Assembly: GCA_045537285.1 (NCBI GenBank)
Contig: JAZSPC010000025.1
Coordinates: forward strand, 1 to 20,776
Source of the DNA: HGM13634 sp045537285
Lineage (GTDB): Bacteria > Bacillota > Clostridia > TANB77 > CAG-508
DNA: 20,776 bases
Reading direction: 5' to 3'
Every line of letters starts with the position of its first letter. Position 1 is the stretch's first letter. The notes beneath the pieces are model-generated. The model was not told the origin of the DNA, ran no database searches, and was given only the letters and a program-made list of their open reading frames with translations. A program made the position numbers and the translations under genes. Below, one piece after another: positions 1 through 7,547 of this stretch.

Positions 1-278
1 GATGCTAAAAAAATATTAATAATAATTAAAAAAAATGTATGATTAAAAAATCTATATTTTTTTTCAAGATATAATATAAATTCGTTATAACTATTTATTT
101 GTAAATTTGCTTTAATATTTAAACATTTATTAATTAATAAAAAAAGTAAAAAGGAGAAAATAAAAATAGAAATTAAACCATTAAAATAATAAATAGTAAA
201 AAAATTAAAAACTTCTTTACCAGAAGCAAAACCAGCACCAACAAAAGTTCCAATTAAGACAAAAATTATTTTAAACAT
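1..278 (-). CDS. YkvI-family membrane protein, N-terminal part (runs off left edge)
   Basis: Ninety-two codons are open on the minus strand from an ATG at 278 to the window edge without a stop, so the 3' part is missing. The start is supported by a GAGGT ribosome binding site just upstream. Residues 3-30 form a hydrophobic first segment containing GTFVGAGFASGKE, which matches the characteristic N-terminal GxxVGAGFASGqE motif of YkvI-type integral membrane proteins, distant relatives of the amino-acid/cation symporter (LeuT-like) group. A second hydrophobic stretch follows at about residues 33-50 and a third begins at about 80. The transported substrate is not known for the family. The gene is divergent from htrA, and the ~100-bp gap must hold both promoters. 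Family assignment rests on one motif and hydrophobicity. Confidence 0.75.
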   Translation of the reverse strand, partial: MFKIIFVLIGTFVGAGFASGKEVFNFFTIYYFNGLISIFIFSFLLFLLINKCLNIKANLQINSYNEFILYLEKKYRFFNHTFFLIIINIFLA

Positions 279-381
279 AACTTACCTCATTAAAATAAAA
301 AACATACTTAATTTTATGAGGTTTTACAAATAAAATTACAAGAAATTGGCAAGAATATAAAATAAGGTGATTTAAAGTAAA

Positions 382-1482
382 ATGAAAAAATTAAAGTATA
401 TATTAAAAAAAATCTTGTTAATAATTTTAATTGGTATTATTAGCATTTTTTTATACCAAATATTTATAGATTTAAAGAAAAACCCATATCAAGAACAAAC
501 TTATGGAACAAAATTATCAGCAGATGAGGAAACAAAAGGAAATACAAAAGACGTATCATCTATTATAGAAAATGCATCTAGATGTGTTGTGGGAATTTCT
601 AAAATTCAAAGTTTAGGAAGCTCGGTATTTACATCCAATAGTTCACAAGAATTGGGATTAGGTTCAGGAATTATAGTATCAAAAAAAGGATACATTTTAA
701 CAAATCAGCATGTGGTCGGAGAAAGCAAGAATTGCTATGTTACAACAGAAGATGGAAATACCTATACAGGAAAAGTGTTATGGTCAAACTTTGATATAGA
801 TTTAGCAATATTAAAAGTAGATAAAATATTTAATAATGCAATAAATATTGGAGATTCAAATTCAGTTAAAATAGGTCAAGCAGTTTATGCAATTGGAAAT
901 CCAATAGGATTTGAATTTCAAAGAACAGTAACAGGAGGAATAATTAGTGCTATTGATAGAACAGTAAAAATAAAAAATAAAGATGAAACATATTCATATA
1001 TGAGTAATTTAATTCAAACAGATGCAACAATAAATCCAGGGAATAGCGGAGGACCTTTAATAGATCAGAATGGAAATGTAATTGGAATAAATACTATAAA
1101 AATAACATCAGCAGAAGGTATAGGATTTGCAATACCAATAAATGTTGTAAAACCAATAATAGAAAAATATGAAGAAGTGGGAGAATTTAAGGAAGCCTAT
1201 TTGGGAATTTATGCATATGATGGATCTGTAATGTCATATGTAAAGCATAGTATTAAATTATCGGAAGGAATTTATATTGAAGGTATAATACAAAATGGTC
1301 CGGCAAGTGAAACGGAATTAAGAAAAGGTGATATGATCATAAGAATAGATAATACAAGTGTAAATAAAATGTGTGAATTACAATCTTATGTTTTTAGCAA
1401 GAATATAGGGGATGAAATTACATTAACAGTTATTAGAAACAATAAACAAAAACAAGTAAAAATTATATTAGGAGAAAAATAG
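382..1482 (+). CDS. htrA: HtrA/DegP-like membrane-anchored serine protease with PDZ domain
   Basis: This encodes an envelope quality-control serine endopeptidase of the S1C (HtrA/DegP) family. The N terminus is basic and followed by one membrane anchor (about residues 8-28), placing the protease outside the cytoplasmic membrane. The trypsin-like domain spans about 60-265 and the full triad is visible: His110 in LTNQHVVG, Asp140 in DIDLAIL and Ser222 in NPGNSGGPL. A single PDZ domain occupies about 272-366, as is usual for Firmicute HtrA. The ATG is preceded by AAGGTGA at 364-370. In Bacillus and relatives htrA often neighbours walJ and rlmH; here those genes lie 8 kb away on the other strand. 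The product probably degrades or refolds misfolded exported proteins. The gene is monocistronic, ending in a hairpin shared with the convergent peptidase gene. Confidence 0.95.
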   Translation: MKKLKYILKKILLIILIGIISIFLYQIFIDLKKNPYQEQTYGTKLSADEETKGNTKDVSSIIENASRCVVGISKIQSLGSSVFTSNSSQELGLGSGIIVSKKGYILTNQHVVGESKNCYVTTEDGNTYTGKVLWSNFDIDLAILKVDKIFNNAINIGDSNSVKIGQAVYAIGNPIGFEFQRTVTGGIISAIDRTVKIKNKDETYSYMSNLIQTDATINPGNSGGPLIDQNGNVIGINTIKITSAEGIGFAIPINVVKPIIEKYEEVGEFKEAYLGIYAYDGSVMSYVKHSIKLSEGIYIEGIIQNGPASETELRKGDMIIRIDNTSVNKMCELQSYVFSKNIGDEITLTVIRNNKQKQVKIILGEK

Positions 1483-1484
1483 AT

Positions 1485-1522
1485 TAAAAGCCACCAAAAC
1501 AAGAAAAATATAGTGGCTTTTA
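1485..1522. terminator. Bidirectional terminator between htrA and the M14 peptidase gene
   Basis: A 10-bp perfect stem (1485-1494 with 1513-1522, core AAAGCCAC/GTGGCTTT) encloses an 18-base loop. It begins 2 bases after the htrA stop and lies 10 bases beyond the stop of the convergent gene, with T-rich flanks on both strands. The U-tracts are short, so efficiency is uncertain. Confidence 0.75.
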
Positions 1523-1532
1523 GTTTAACAAT

Positions 1533-2807
1533 TTAAAGAATCATTCCCAAAACTAAAATTCCTAAATTATCAGAATAAATTTCATCGAATTGGGAGATAG
1601 GAAGCGGATTCTGACCGATTCCAGCTTCTATGGTATAACCAGGTCTTTGGTATTGTTGTAAAAACCAGTCTTTGTAGCCTGCAAAACTTGAAGCAAAAGG
1701 GACATCAGCCAATCTATAACCACTTACATTTGCAAATTGTTCTCCAATTGTACGGGATCTTATAGGAGCAAAATTTTGGAATTGCCAATATATTTCTTGC
1801 CCTTGTGTATGGTAAGCAAGAATTAACTGAAAATTATGAGATAATGTAAAATTATATACAGCCAAAGCTTCTGGTGCAACCAAAGGTCCATCTCCAACGA
1901 AATCTCTCGGAGCGGGAGTTGTAAATCCTTGGGCAAATTTAATTTGTTTTGCTTGTTCCCAGCCAGCAGGGAATTGTAAATTTAAATCAACACCAGTAAT
2001 ATTTGCTTTCCATCCAGATGGAAAAGGAATAGAAGGATAATTATTTGCAATATTTTGTGCTCTTATATACTGAGAAGAACCAGGCTTATATTCTCCTGTA
2101 ACTAAATTTACACCATCTGGATTTACCATAGGTACAACATACAAACTTACATTATTAAATAAGTTTCTAGCATTATAACCAAATATTGTAGAATTATTTA
2201 CATATGATAGCAAATATCGTTCAATAAATTTCATAAGAACAGGGGTTGTAATCCACTCGTTTGCATGAAAAGACGCGTTATAGAAAATTTCTTTTTGTCC
2301 ATTTCCAATTTTAATATATGGAATACTATTTCCAAGCACAGAAATTCCGATAGAACCTGTTTCTATAAAAGGAAAGACAGTTTTTAATGAACTAATATTC
2401 ATTTGCATTATAGAATATGTATAACTAATATTTGTAGGAACAATGTTTGTAAAAGGAACAATAATTTTTTGACCTACTATTAAATTATTGGGACTAATAT
2501 TAGGATTTGAAGCAATTATTCTGTTGATTGTAGTTCTATATCTGTTGGCAATAGAAAATAGAGTATCTCCCCTTTTTATCATATAAGTAAAATACCCATT
2601 AATATATGGTGCTAATGCATTCCAAGTGTTATTTCCGACAATTCCATCAGAATTTAATCCAAAATTTAATTGAAAAACTTCAACAGCATTTTCTGTTTCG
2701 ATTCCAAAAATTCCATCAATATTTCCAAAGTAAAAACCAAGTTTTTTTAAAGTGCTTTGTAACAATTCTACTAATGTACCAGTAGAACCCAATCTCAAAG
2801 TTTCCAT
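1533..2807 (-). CDS. PG-binding/LysM/M14 zinc peptidase (gamma-D-glutamyl-diamino acid endopeptidase-like)
   Basis: This is a cell-wall peptidase with three parts: a PG_binding_1 repeat (about residues 5-66), a LysM domain (about 73-118, with YMIKRGDTLFSIA and NLIVGQKIIVP) and an M14 metallocarboxypeptidase domain (about 130-424). The zinc ligands are His181 and Glu184 (SFHANEW) and His333 (AYHTQG); the catalytic Glu is 394 in YTIEAG. The order and length match endopeptidase I (ENP1) of Bacillus sphaericus, which cleaves the gamma-D-Glu-diamino acid bond of peptidoglycan stem peptides. As in ENP1 there is no signal peptide, which suggests action on peptidoglycan released in the sporangium or on recycled muropeptides. 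The start is preceded by AGGTGAT. GC content is noticeably above that of htrA or dapF. Exact substrate is inferred. Confidence 0.9.
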   Translation of the reverse strand: METLRLGSTGTLVELLQSTLKKLGFYFGNIDGIFGIETENAVEVFQLNFGLNSDGIVGNNTWNALAPYINGYFTYMIKRGDTLFSIANRYRTTINRIIASNPNISPNNLIVGQKIIVPFTNIVPTNISYTYSIMQMNISSLKTVFPFIETGSIGISVLGNSIPYIKIGNGQKEIFYNASFHANEWITTPVLMKFIERYLLSYVNNSTIFGYNARNLFNNVSLYVVPMVNPDGVNLVTGEYKPGSSQYIRAQNIANNYPSIPFPSGWKANITGVDLNLQFPAGWEQAKQIKFAQGFTTPAPRDFVGDGPLVAPEALAVYNFTLSHNFQLILAYHTQGQEIYWQFQNFAPIRSRTIGEQFANVSGYRLADVPFASSFAGYKDWFLQQYQRPGYTIEAGIGQNPLPISQFDEIYSDNLGILVLGMIL

Positions 2808-2878
2808 TTTATCACCTAATTAATAATATGAGACTAATTGAAAATATGTTAAAAAAGTATCTAAAAAACAATAAAACG

Positions 2879-2907
2879 TTGAATTAATAAAGTTTTGGTG
2901 GTATAAT
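2879..2907 (+). promoter_or_regulatory. Sigma-A promoter of glgP
   Basis: TTGAAT, a 17-base spacer and TATAAT (2902-2907) with an extended TGG immediately before the -10 make a near-consensus promoter. It predicts a start near 2914 and an untranslated leader of about 140 bases. An 8-bp inverted repeat (2915-2933, arms GAAATAAA/TTTATTTC) lies right at the predicted start and could be an operator or a 5' mRNA hairpin. Confidence 0.8.
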
Positions 2908-2941
2908 CCCGTAAGAAATAAATTGTTTATTTCGAAAAAAT

Positions 2942-2973
2942 ATAAAAAATACTAAAATTTTAGTATTTTTTAT
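2942..2973 (+). terminator. Perfect 32-bp palindrome in the glgP leader, attenuator-like
   Basis: The two 16-base arms (2942-2957 and 2958-2973) are exactly complementary, and the 3' arm ends in TATTTTTT. In RNA this is a hairpin with a U-rich 3' side lying about 30 bases after the predicted glgP start and 84 bases before the ATG. It could be an attenuator for glgP or the terminator of an upstream transcript. Stem content is almost all A/U, so stability is modest. Confidence 0.55.
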
Positions 2974-3056
2974 CTAAATCTTATGTCTCTCTAAATTAAA
3001 GGAGGTATAGTTTACTAGGGAGAAACCAAAAATAAAAATATAAAAGGAGAGTTTGT

Positions 3057-5450
3057 ATGCAAAAGTATACAATTAACGAGACAACACTTAAAGAACAATA
3101 CCAGGATACAGCTCGGAGTTTGTTTAATAAAGAAATAAAAGAGCTTAATCCTTATGAACTGAACAGTGTTATTGCACATGTGGTGAAAAATAATGTGATT
3201 GCGCATAACTGGGAAAAATCTATGAATTTATATTCCAATAAGCGTATTGCTATATATTTCTCCATTGAATTTCTTATAGGACGTGTCGTCCTTGATGTAC
3301 TAACAAACACAGGTTTAAAAAAGGTAACCAAGAAAATCTTTGAAGAAGAAGGTGTTGATATCAACTGCTTAGAAGAAGTGGAAGATACTGCCTTGGGTAA
3401 TGGTGGACTTGGGCGTTTAGCAGTGTGTTTTATTGAATCTGCTGCAACTATGGGATACCCGCTTTATGGAGTAGGTCTTTACTATAAGTATGGACTATTT
3501 AAGCAAAAGTTTGATGAACATGGTCATCAAATAGAAGTTCAGGACAACTGGACTCAAAACGGAGAACCCTGGTTTGAACCACTTTACAATGAATCTGTTA
3601 TTGTTGAATATCAAGACACAAAAGTAAGAGCGGTTCCATATGTTATGCCTGTAATTGGATATAATTCGAGCCGTGAAACTTTTGAGGGGAATGCTTTTCC
3701 ACTTATGCTATGGAAAGCCGAGAAAATAGATGGAATAACAAATTCATCTGCTGAAAAAATTTCTGATTATCTTTATCCAAGTGATGGAGATGATGAAGGA
3801 AAAAAACTCAGAATTCGCCAGGAATATTTCTTTGTAAGTGCAATGCTTCAAAGAATTTTTAAAGTTCATTTCGAAAAACATGGCAATCTTGACAATATTG
3901 AGGACTATTATATTTTTCAAATGAATGACACACATCCTGTAATGGGCTGTTTGGAATTCATACGACTTCTTAAACAATATGGTTATTCATATAAACAGGC
4001 ATCTGAAAAAGCAAAAAAATGCTTTGCTTATACAAACCATACTATTTTAAGTGAAGCGCTTGAAAAGTGGCCGATTGTTATTTTTAAAGATTTGCTTCCA
4101 AATCTGTTTAAGGTGATAGAAGAACTTAATCAAGAGCTTATTGATGAGCTACTTGGTAGAAATGAGTTTTGTATCTCGGTAGTTAAAGATGGAAAACTTG
4201 AAACTTATCCTAATTGGAAGTTAATCCGTGAATATGAACTTTTTGCAGATGGAGTAATTTATATGAGTCGTATTGCGTGTTATGTTGGTTGTAAAATCAA
4301 TGGTGTAGCAGCAGTACATTCAGAGATTATAAAGAACGAAACTTTGAATAAATGGTATAAATTATATCCACATAAGTTCACCAACAAAACAAATGGTGTT
4401 ACTCCTAGGCGATGGCTTAAACTTGCTAATTATGATTTGGCTAATCTTTTAGATGCCTATTTAGGCAAAGATTGGGTTACCAATATGACTTTACTAGAAG
4501 GGCTGGAAAGGTTGAAAAATGATCAGAATGCTCTGAGGGAGTTTGCAAATGTGAAGTGTATTGCAAAGAAGCATCTGGCTGAATATATTGAAAGGCAAGA
4601 GGGAATTAAGGTAGATATTAACAGTATTTTTGATTGTCAAGTAAAAAGAATACATGAGTATAAGCGCCAACTTATGAACGCTTTGAGAATTCTTTATATT
4701 TATGATCAATTGAAAAAAGGAAAATTACCCAATTTCTATAAAACTACTTTCATTATAGGAGGTAAGGCAGCAGCTTCTTATGTGAATGCTAAACGCATTA
4801 TAACTCTTATTAAAGATATCCAGGAAACAATTAACAATGACCAGGATGTTAATGACAAAATTAAGGTTATTTTCCTTACAAACTTTAATGTAAGTTATGC
4901 TGAAAAAGTATATGCAGGTGCAAACTTTTCAGAACAAATTAGTACTGCTGGAATGGAAGCATCTGGAACCGGCAATATGAAATTTATGATGAATGGCGCA
5001 CCCACAATTGGCACTTTGGATGGAGCAAATATTGAGATTGTTGAGGAGGCAGGAACAAAAAATAATTATATTTTTGGTGCTACTGTTGAGGAGCTTAAAA
5101 GGATTAAGCCAATTTATAGGCATCAGGAATTCCTTAGTGCTAATTCAGACCTAGTAGATTTGCTTGCATATCTTAAAGGAGAACGTAATTTGAATGGCAC
5201 TTACTGGGATTTAGCAAATACATTGCTTTATGATGATAGGTATTTTAATATGTATGATTTAAGATCTTATATTGAAACTACATTAAGAGCAAATAAAGAT
5301 TATGCTAATGAGCAGGAATTCGGAGACCTAACTTATTATACAAGAAAAAGCTTAAAAAATACAGCTCATGCAGGTAAGTTCTCATCTGATAGAACCATTC
5401 TGGAATACTGTAAAGAAATATGGAAAATCGACGAAGTAAATACTAATTAA
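3057..5450 (+). CDS. glgP: Glycogen/starch/alpha-glucan phosphorylase
   Basis: The enzyme phosphorolyses alpha-1,4-glucan to glucose-1-phosphate (GT35 family, pyridoxal phosphate-dependent, cytoplasmic). The 797-residue length is normal. Signatures in order are ALGNGGLGRLA (112-122), NDTHPVMG (290-297), AYTNHTILSEALEKWP (324-339), KRIHEYKRQLMN (530-541) and EASGTGNMKFMMNGAP (634-649), where Lys642 is the Schiff-base lysine. The start has AAGGAG at 3044-3049; a second strong SD-like AAAGGAGGT at 2998-3006 has no start codon in range. No other glycogen gene is adjacent. However, the glucose-1-P it makes could feed the phosphohexomutase and UDPGP enzymes 9-13 kb away. Codon use is unusual for the window: CGT/CGC arginine and CTT leucine are frequent and GC is roughly 37-42% in sampled rows, versus 17-27% in htrA rows. 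Confidence 0.96.
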   Translation: MQKYTINETTLKEQYQDTARSLFNKEIKELNPYELNSVIAHVVKNNVIAHNWEKSMNLYSNKRIAIYFSIEFLIGRVVLDVLTNTGLKKVTKKIFEEEGVDINCLEEVEDTALGNGGLGRLAVCFIESAATMGYPLYGVGLYYKYGLFKQKFDEHGHQIEVQDNWTQNGEPWFEPLYNESVIVEYQDTKVRAVPYVMPVIGYNSSRETFEGNAFPLMLWKAEKIDGITNSSAEKISDYLYPSDGDDEGKKLRIRQEYFFVSAMLQRIFKVHFEKHGNLDNIEDYYIFQMNDTHPVMGCLEFIRLLKQYGYSYKQASEKAKKCFAYTNHTILSEALEKWPIVIFKDLLPNLFKVIEELNQELIDELLGRNEFCISVVKDGKLETYPNWKLIREYELFADGVIYMSRIACYVGCKINGVAAVHSEIIKNETLNKWYKLYPHKFTNKTNGVTPRRWLKLANYDLANLLDAYLGKDWVTNMTLLEGLERLKNDQNALREFANVKCIAKKHLAEYIERQEGIKVDINSIFDCQVKRIHEYKRQLMNALRILYIYDQLKKGKLPNFYKTTFIIGGKAAASYVNAKRIITLIKDIQETINNDQDVNDKIKVIFLTNFNVSYAEKVYAGANFSEQISTAGMEASGTGNMKFMMNGAPTIGTLDGANIEIVEEAGTKNNYIFGATVEELKRIKPIYRHQEFLSANSDLVDLLAYLKGERNLNGTYWDLANTLLYDDRYFNMYDLRSYIETTLRANKDYANEQEFGDLTYYTRKSLKNTAHAGKFSSDRTILEYCKEIWKIDEVNTN

Positions 5451-5468
5451 ATATGAAGACATGAGAAG

Positions 5469-5496
5469 AACCCCAGGGATATTTCCTTGGGGTTTT
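5469..5496 (+). terminator. Terminator of glgP
   Basis: AACCCCA (5469-5475) pairs with TGGGGTT (5488-5494), extended inward by GG/CC across a one-base bulge, and is followed by TTTT (5493-5496). It lies 18 bases after the glgP stop and is one of the most GC-rich stems in the window. Confidence 0.88.
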
Positions 5497-5532
5497 ATAT
5501 TACTTACAAAAATTATTATTTAAACTATACAA

Positions 5533-6336
5533 TTAGTTAAAATAAATTCCACTATAAACGGTAGTAGCAGGACCAGACATATATACTTTATTTGTTTTTT
5601 CATCTATGTATGTTTGCAAATTTCCCCCAGGCAATTCTACTATCGGATTTATATATATAAATTTTTTATTAAAAGCTGCAACTGTTGAAGCACAAGCTCC
5701 TGTGCCACAAGCAAGTATGATGCCAGATCCCCTTTTCCAAACATTAACCTTAATATGATTTGAATTAATAATTTGAACAAATTCTACATTTGTTTTATTT
5801 AAAAATATTTTATGTTTTTCAATTTCAGGGGCATATTTAATAATATTTATATTGTTTAAATTATTTATAAAAATAACTGCGTGAGGGTTGCCAACAGATA
5901 TTGGATTTATATTAAAAGTTTTATCAATAATGTTTAATTCAAATTCATCAAATATTTTATATTCTCCCAAACAAACTGTAATGGAATATGCTTTATTATT
6001 TTTAATTCTTAATTCTAAGTCTTTTATTCCAGATAAAGTTTCCATTTTTAATGATGTTTTATTAGTTAATTTATTATCAAAAACATATTTACCGACACAG
6101 CCAATTCCATTTCCACACATTTCAGATTCAGAACCATCACTATTAAAAATTCTTATTTTAAAGTCGGCAGGGATACTGTCTTCTATTAAAATTATACCAT
6201 CTGAACCAATACCAAAATTTCTATTACTAATATTTTTAGAAAAAATAGTTGGATTTGAAATATAATTTTTATTATTTGTACAATCAACCAAAATATAGTC
6301 ATTACCAAGACAATGCATTTTAGTAAAATTAATCAT
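5533..6336 (-). CDS. dapF: Diaminopimelate epimerase-family amino acid racemase
   Basis: The family interconverts LL- and meso-diaminopimelate with two cysteines acting as acid and base, without cofactor, for lysine and peptidoglycan synthesis. Both cysteines are present: Cys74 (EMCGNG) and Cys210 (ACGTGACA). So are Asn12, Asn65, Asn150/His152 (GNPHAV), Asn183 and Arg202. Length (267) and start (CAGGAG upstream) are normal. Two positions that are nearly invariant in DapF are changed: the Arg of CGNGxRC is Gly79, and the Glu of WERGxG, which contacts the substrate amino group, is Lys201 (WKRGSGII). Residue 9 is Cys where MHGLGN is usual. The fold is secure. The substrate could be diaminopimelate or another amino acid, since DapF relatives with histidine racemase activity exist. 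The gene stands alone, outside a lysine operon. Confidence 0.88.
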   Translation of the reverse strand: MINFTKMHCLGNDYILVDCTNNKNYISNPTIFSKNISNRNFGIGSDGIILIEDSIPADFKIRIFNSDGSESEMCGNGIGCVGKYVFDNKLTNKTSLKMETLSGIKDLELRIKNNKAYSITVCLGEYKIFDEFELNIIDKTFNINPISVGNPHAVIFINNLNNINIIKYAPEIEKHKIFLNKTNVEFVQIINSNHIKVNVWKRGSGIILACGTGACASTVAAFNKKFIYINPIVELPGGNLQTYIDEKTNKVYMSGPATTVYSGIYFN

Positions 6337-6436
6337 TTTATCAACTCCTGTTTAACTATATGCAATAAAACAAAAAATAATATTTAATATGAAAATTTGC
6401 AAATATATCATTTTAATAAATTAATAGAAATTTAAT

Positions 6437-6470
6437 AAAAAATACAGCAGAATATTCTGCTGTATTTTTT
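6437..6470 (-). terminator. Terminator of adk
   Basis: This is a perfect 34-bp palindrome centred at 6453/6454 (core CAGCAG/CTGCTG flanked by A6/T6) that begins 4 bases after the adk stop. The T-run is suitable on either strand, but only adk reads into it. Confidence 0.88.
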
Positions 6471-6473
6471 TAG

Positions 6474-7112
6474 CTAATTGCTTAAAAGTTGGGCAAACTT
6501 TTTACTGGAATCAGAGGAAGAATTATTTATTGTATGAATTTCGATACCCTTATTATAAAGAAACTCTACAACGGGGTAGGTTTGCTCTTGATAAACTTTG
6601 AGCCTTTCCATTACAACAGATTCTTCATCGTCCTTTCTTCTTACAAGAGTATTCCCACACTTATCACATATACCATGTGCTTTAGGTGGTTTGAAATCGT
6701 TTGTAGTATAAGGTTCTCCACAATTGCTACAAACAATTCTAGCTTTTGCTCTTTCAATTACAACTTCGTCATCAACATATAGTTCAATGACATTGTAAGG
6801 AATAATTCCTGCATTAAGCATTGCTTGTGCTTGTCCTACTGTTCTGGGATATCCATCAGTAATTATGGGTTTGTCAGAACTCCGTATTGCATCAATAACA
6901 AGTGCATTAATGATTTCATCAGGAACCAGACTGCCAGAATTCATATAGGATTCTGCTTTTTTTCCAAGTTCAGTCTGTTCTTTTAATGCTTTTCTAAGCA
7001 AATTACCAACAGAGAGAACCTCGAAAAGATTTTCTTTTCCTTTTAAAAATTCGCCTAACCGTGTGCCTTTACCAGCACCAGGTTTTCCAAACAGAATAAT
7101 TACTTTCTGCAT
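6474..7112 (-). CDS. adk: Adenylate kinase
   Basis: It catalyses ATP + AMP = 2 ADP in the cytoplasm. The 212-residue protein has the P-loop GKPGAGKGT (9-17), an AMP-binding region with SVGNLLR (34-40) and DGYPRT (86-91), and a long-form LID domain at about 122-160. The LID carries four cysteines, C128-x2-C131 and C149-x2-C152, of the zinc-binding type usual in Gram-positives. I place the start at the ATG at 7112, preceded by AGAGGT; the open frame extends 23 codons further upstream but without family similarity or SD. Adk is normally in the secY-map ribosomal operon, so this lone copy with GKPG rather than GPPG may be a second adenylate kinase. A possible promoter is TTGTTG-N18-TATATT at 7144-7173. 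Confidence 0.93.
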   Translation of the reverse strand: MQKVIILFGKPGAGKGTRLGEFLKGKENLFEVLSVGNLLRKALKEQTELGKKAESYMNSGSLVPDEIINALVIDAIRSSDKPIITDGYPRTVGQAQAMLNAGIIPYNVIELYVDDEVVIERAKARIVCSNCGEPYTTNDFKPPKAHGICDKCGNTLVRRKDDEESVVMERLKVYQEQTYPVVEFLYNKGIEIHTINNSSSDSSKKFAQLLSN

Positions 7113-7210
7113 GGTGTTTACCTCTCTTTCAAAATTTATTGAGAATATAATTATTGTATCATAAAAGCAACAACAAATCAATTATGTATACTAGATTATT
7201 TTTGAAAAAT

Positions 7211-7239
7211 AAAAACGAGAGAGTTTTAATAACTCTCTC
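7211..7239 (-). terminator. Terminator of tRNA-Pro
   Basis: A 9-bp perfect stem GAGAGAGTT/AACTCTCTC (7217-7225 with 7231-7239) has a 5-base loop. On the minus strand it is followed by a T5 tract (7215-7211). It starts 4 bases after the tRNA's CCA. Confidence 0.9.
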
Positions 7240-7242
7240 AGA

Positions 7243-7318
7243 TGGTCGAGGTGACAGGGTTCGAACCTGCGACCCCATGGTCCCAAACCACGTGCGCTAC
7301 CAGCTGCGCTACACCTCG
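7243..7318 (-). tRNA. tRNA-Pro (anticodon TGG)
   Basis: Read on the minus strand, the sequence folds as a cloverleaf: acceptor CGAGGTG/CACCTCG, anticodon loop TTTGGGA with TGG at the centre, the T-loop GGTTCGAACC and an encoded CCA at 7245-7243. Length is 76 bases. The TGG anticodon, with the usual wobble-base modification, could read all CCN codons. A matching promoter and terminator flank it, so it is a single-gene unit. Confidence 0.96.
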
Positions 7319-7337
7319 ATTAAATTTGCACCTATAT

Positions 7338-7366
7338 AATATAGCATAATTTTTAGTAATTTGCAA
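7338..7366 (-). promoter_or_regulatory. Promoter of tRNA-Pro
   Basis: On the minus strand TTGCAA (7366-7361), 17 bases and TATATT (7343-7338) with extended TGC precede the tRNA-Pro by 19 bases. Confidence 0.78.
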
Positions 7367-7384
7367 GATGTTTTTTAAAAAATC

Positions 7385-7413
7385 TTGATTTTACCAAGAA
7401 AACTATGTATAAT
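7385..7413 (+). promoter_or_regulatory. Promoter of tRNA-Arg(ACG)
   Basis: TTGATT (7385-7390), a 17-base spacer and a perfect TATAAT (7408-7413) place the start at about 7420, directly at the 5' end of the tRNA. It is divergent from the tRNA-Pro promoter, whose -35 lies 18 bases away. Confidence 0.82.
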
Positions 7414-7422
7414 ATAGTATAT

Positions 7423-7499
7423 GCACCCATAGCTTAGCTGGATAAAGCGTTCGGCTACGAACCGGAAGACCGGGGGTTCGAATCCCTCTGGGTGTACCA
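7423..7499 (+). tRNA. tRNA-Arg (anticodon ACG)
   Basis: A 77-base cloverleaf with acceptor GCACCCA/TGGGTGT (ending in a G-U pair), anticodon stem TTCGG/CCGGA around loop CTACGAA, T-loop GGTTCGAATCC and encoded CCA. Its A34 is the substrate of TadA, which is also in this window at 18591; deamination to inosine lets it read CGT, CGC and CGA. These codons are scarce in most genes here but common in glgP. Confidence 0.97.
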
Positions 7500-7500
7500 G

Positions 7501-7531
7501 GATACATCTAATATTGGATGTATCTTTTTTT
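7501..7531 (+). terminator. Terminator-like hairpin between tRNA-Arg(ACG) and the DUF402 gene
   Basis: GATACATC (7501-7508) pairs perfectly with GATGTATC (7517-7524), followed by T7. It begins right after the tRNA CCA. The DUF402 SD (7533-7539) lies immediately downstream and no second promoter fits in the gap, so that gene must depend on read-through of this hairpin. Confidence 0.85.
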
Positions 7532-7547
7532 AAAGGAGATGATATAG

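Noticed and set aside
3015..5123. Several 60-80 codon ORFs on the minus strand within glgP
   Set aside because: They are shadows of a well-supported plus-strand gene with no start signals of their own.
5888..6265. 125-codon plus-strand ORF opposite dapF
   Set aside because: It lies entirely inside dapF, whose catalytic motifs are intact, and lacks an SD.
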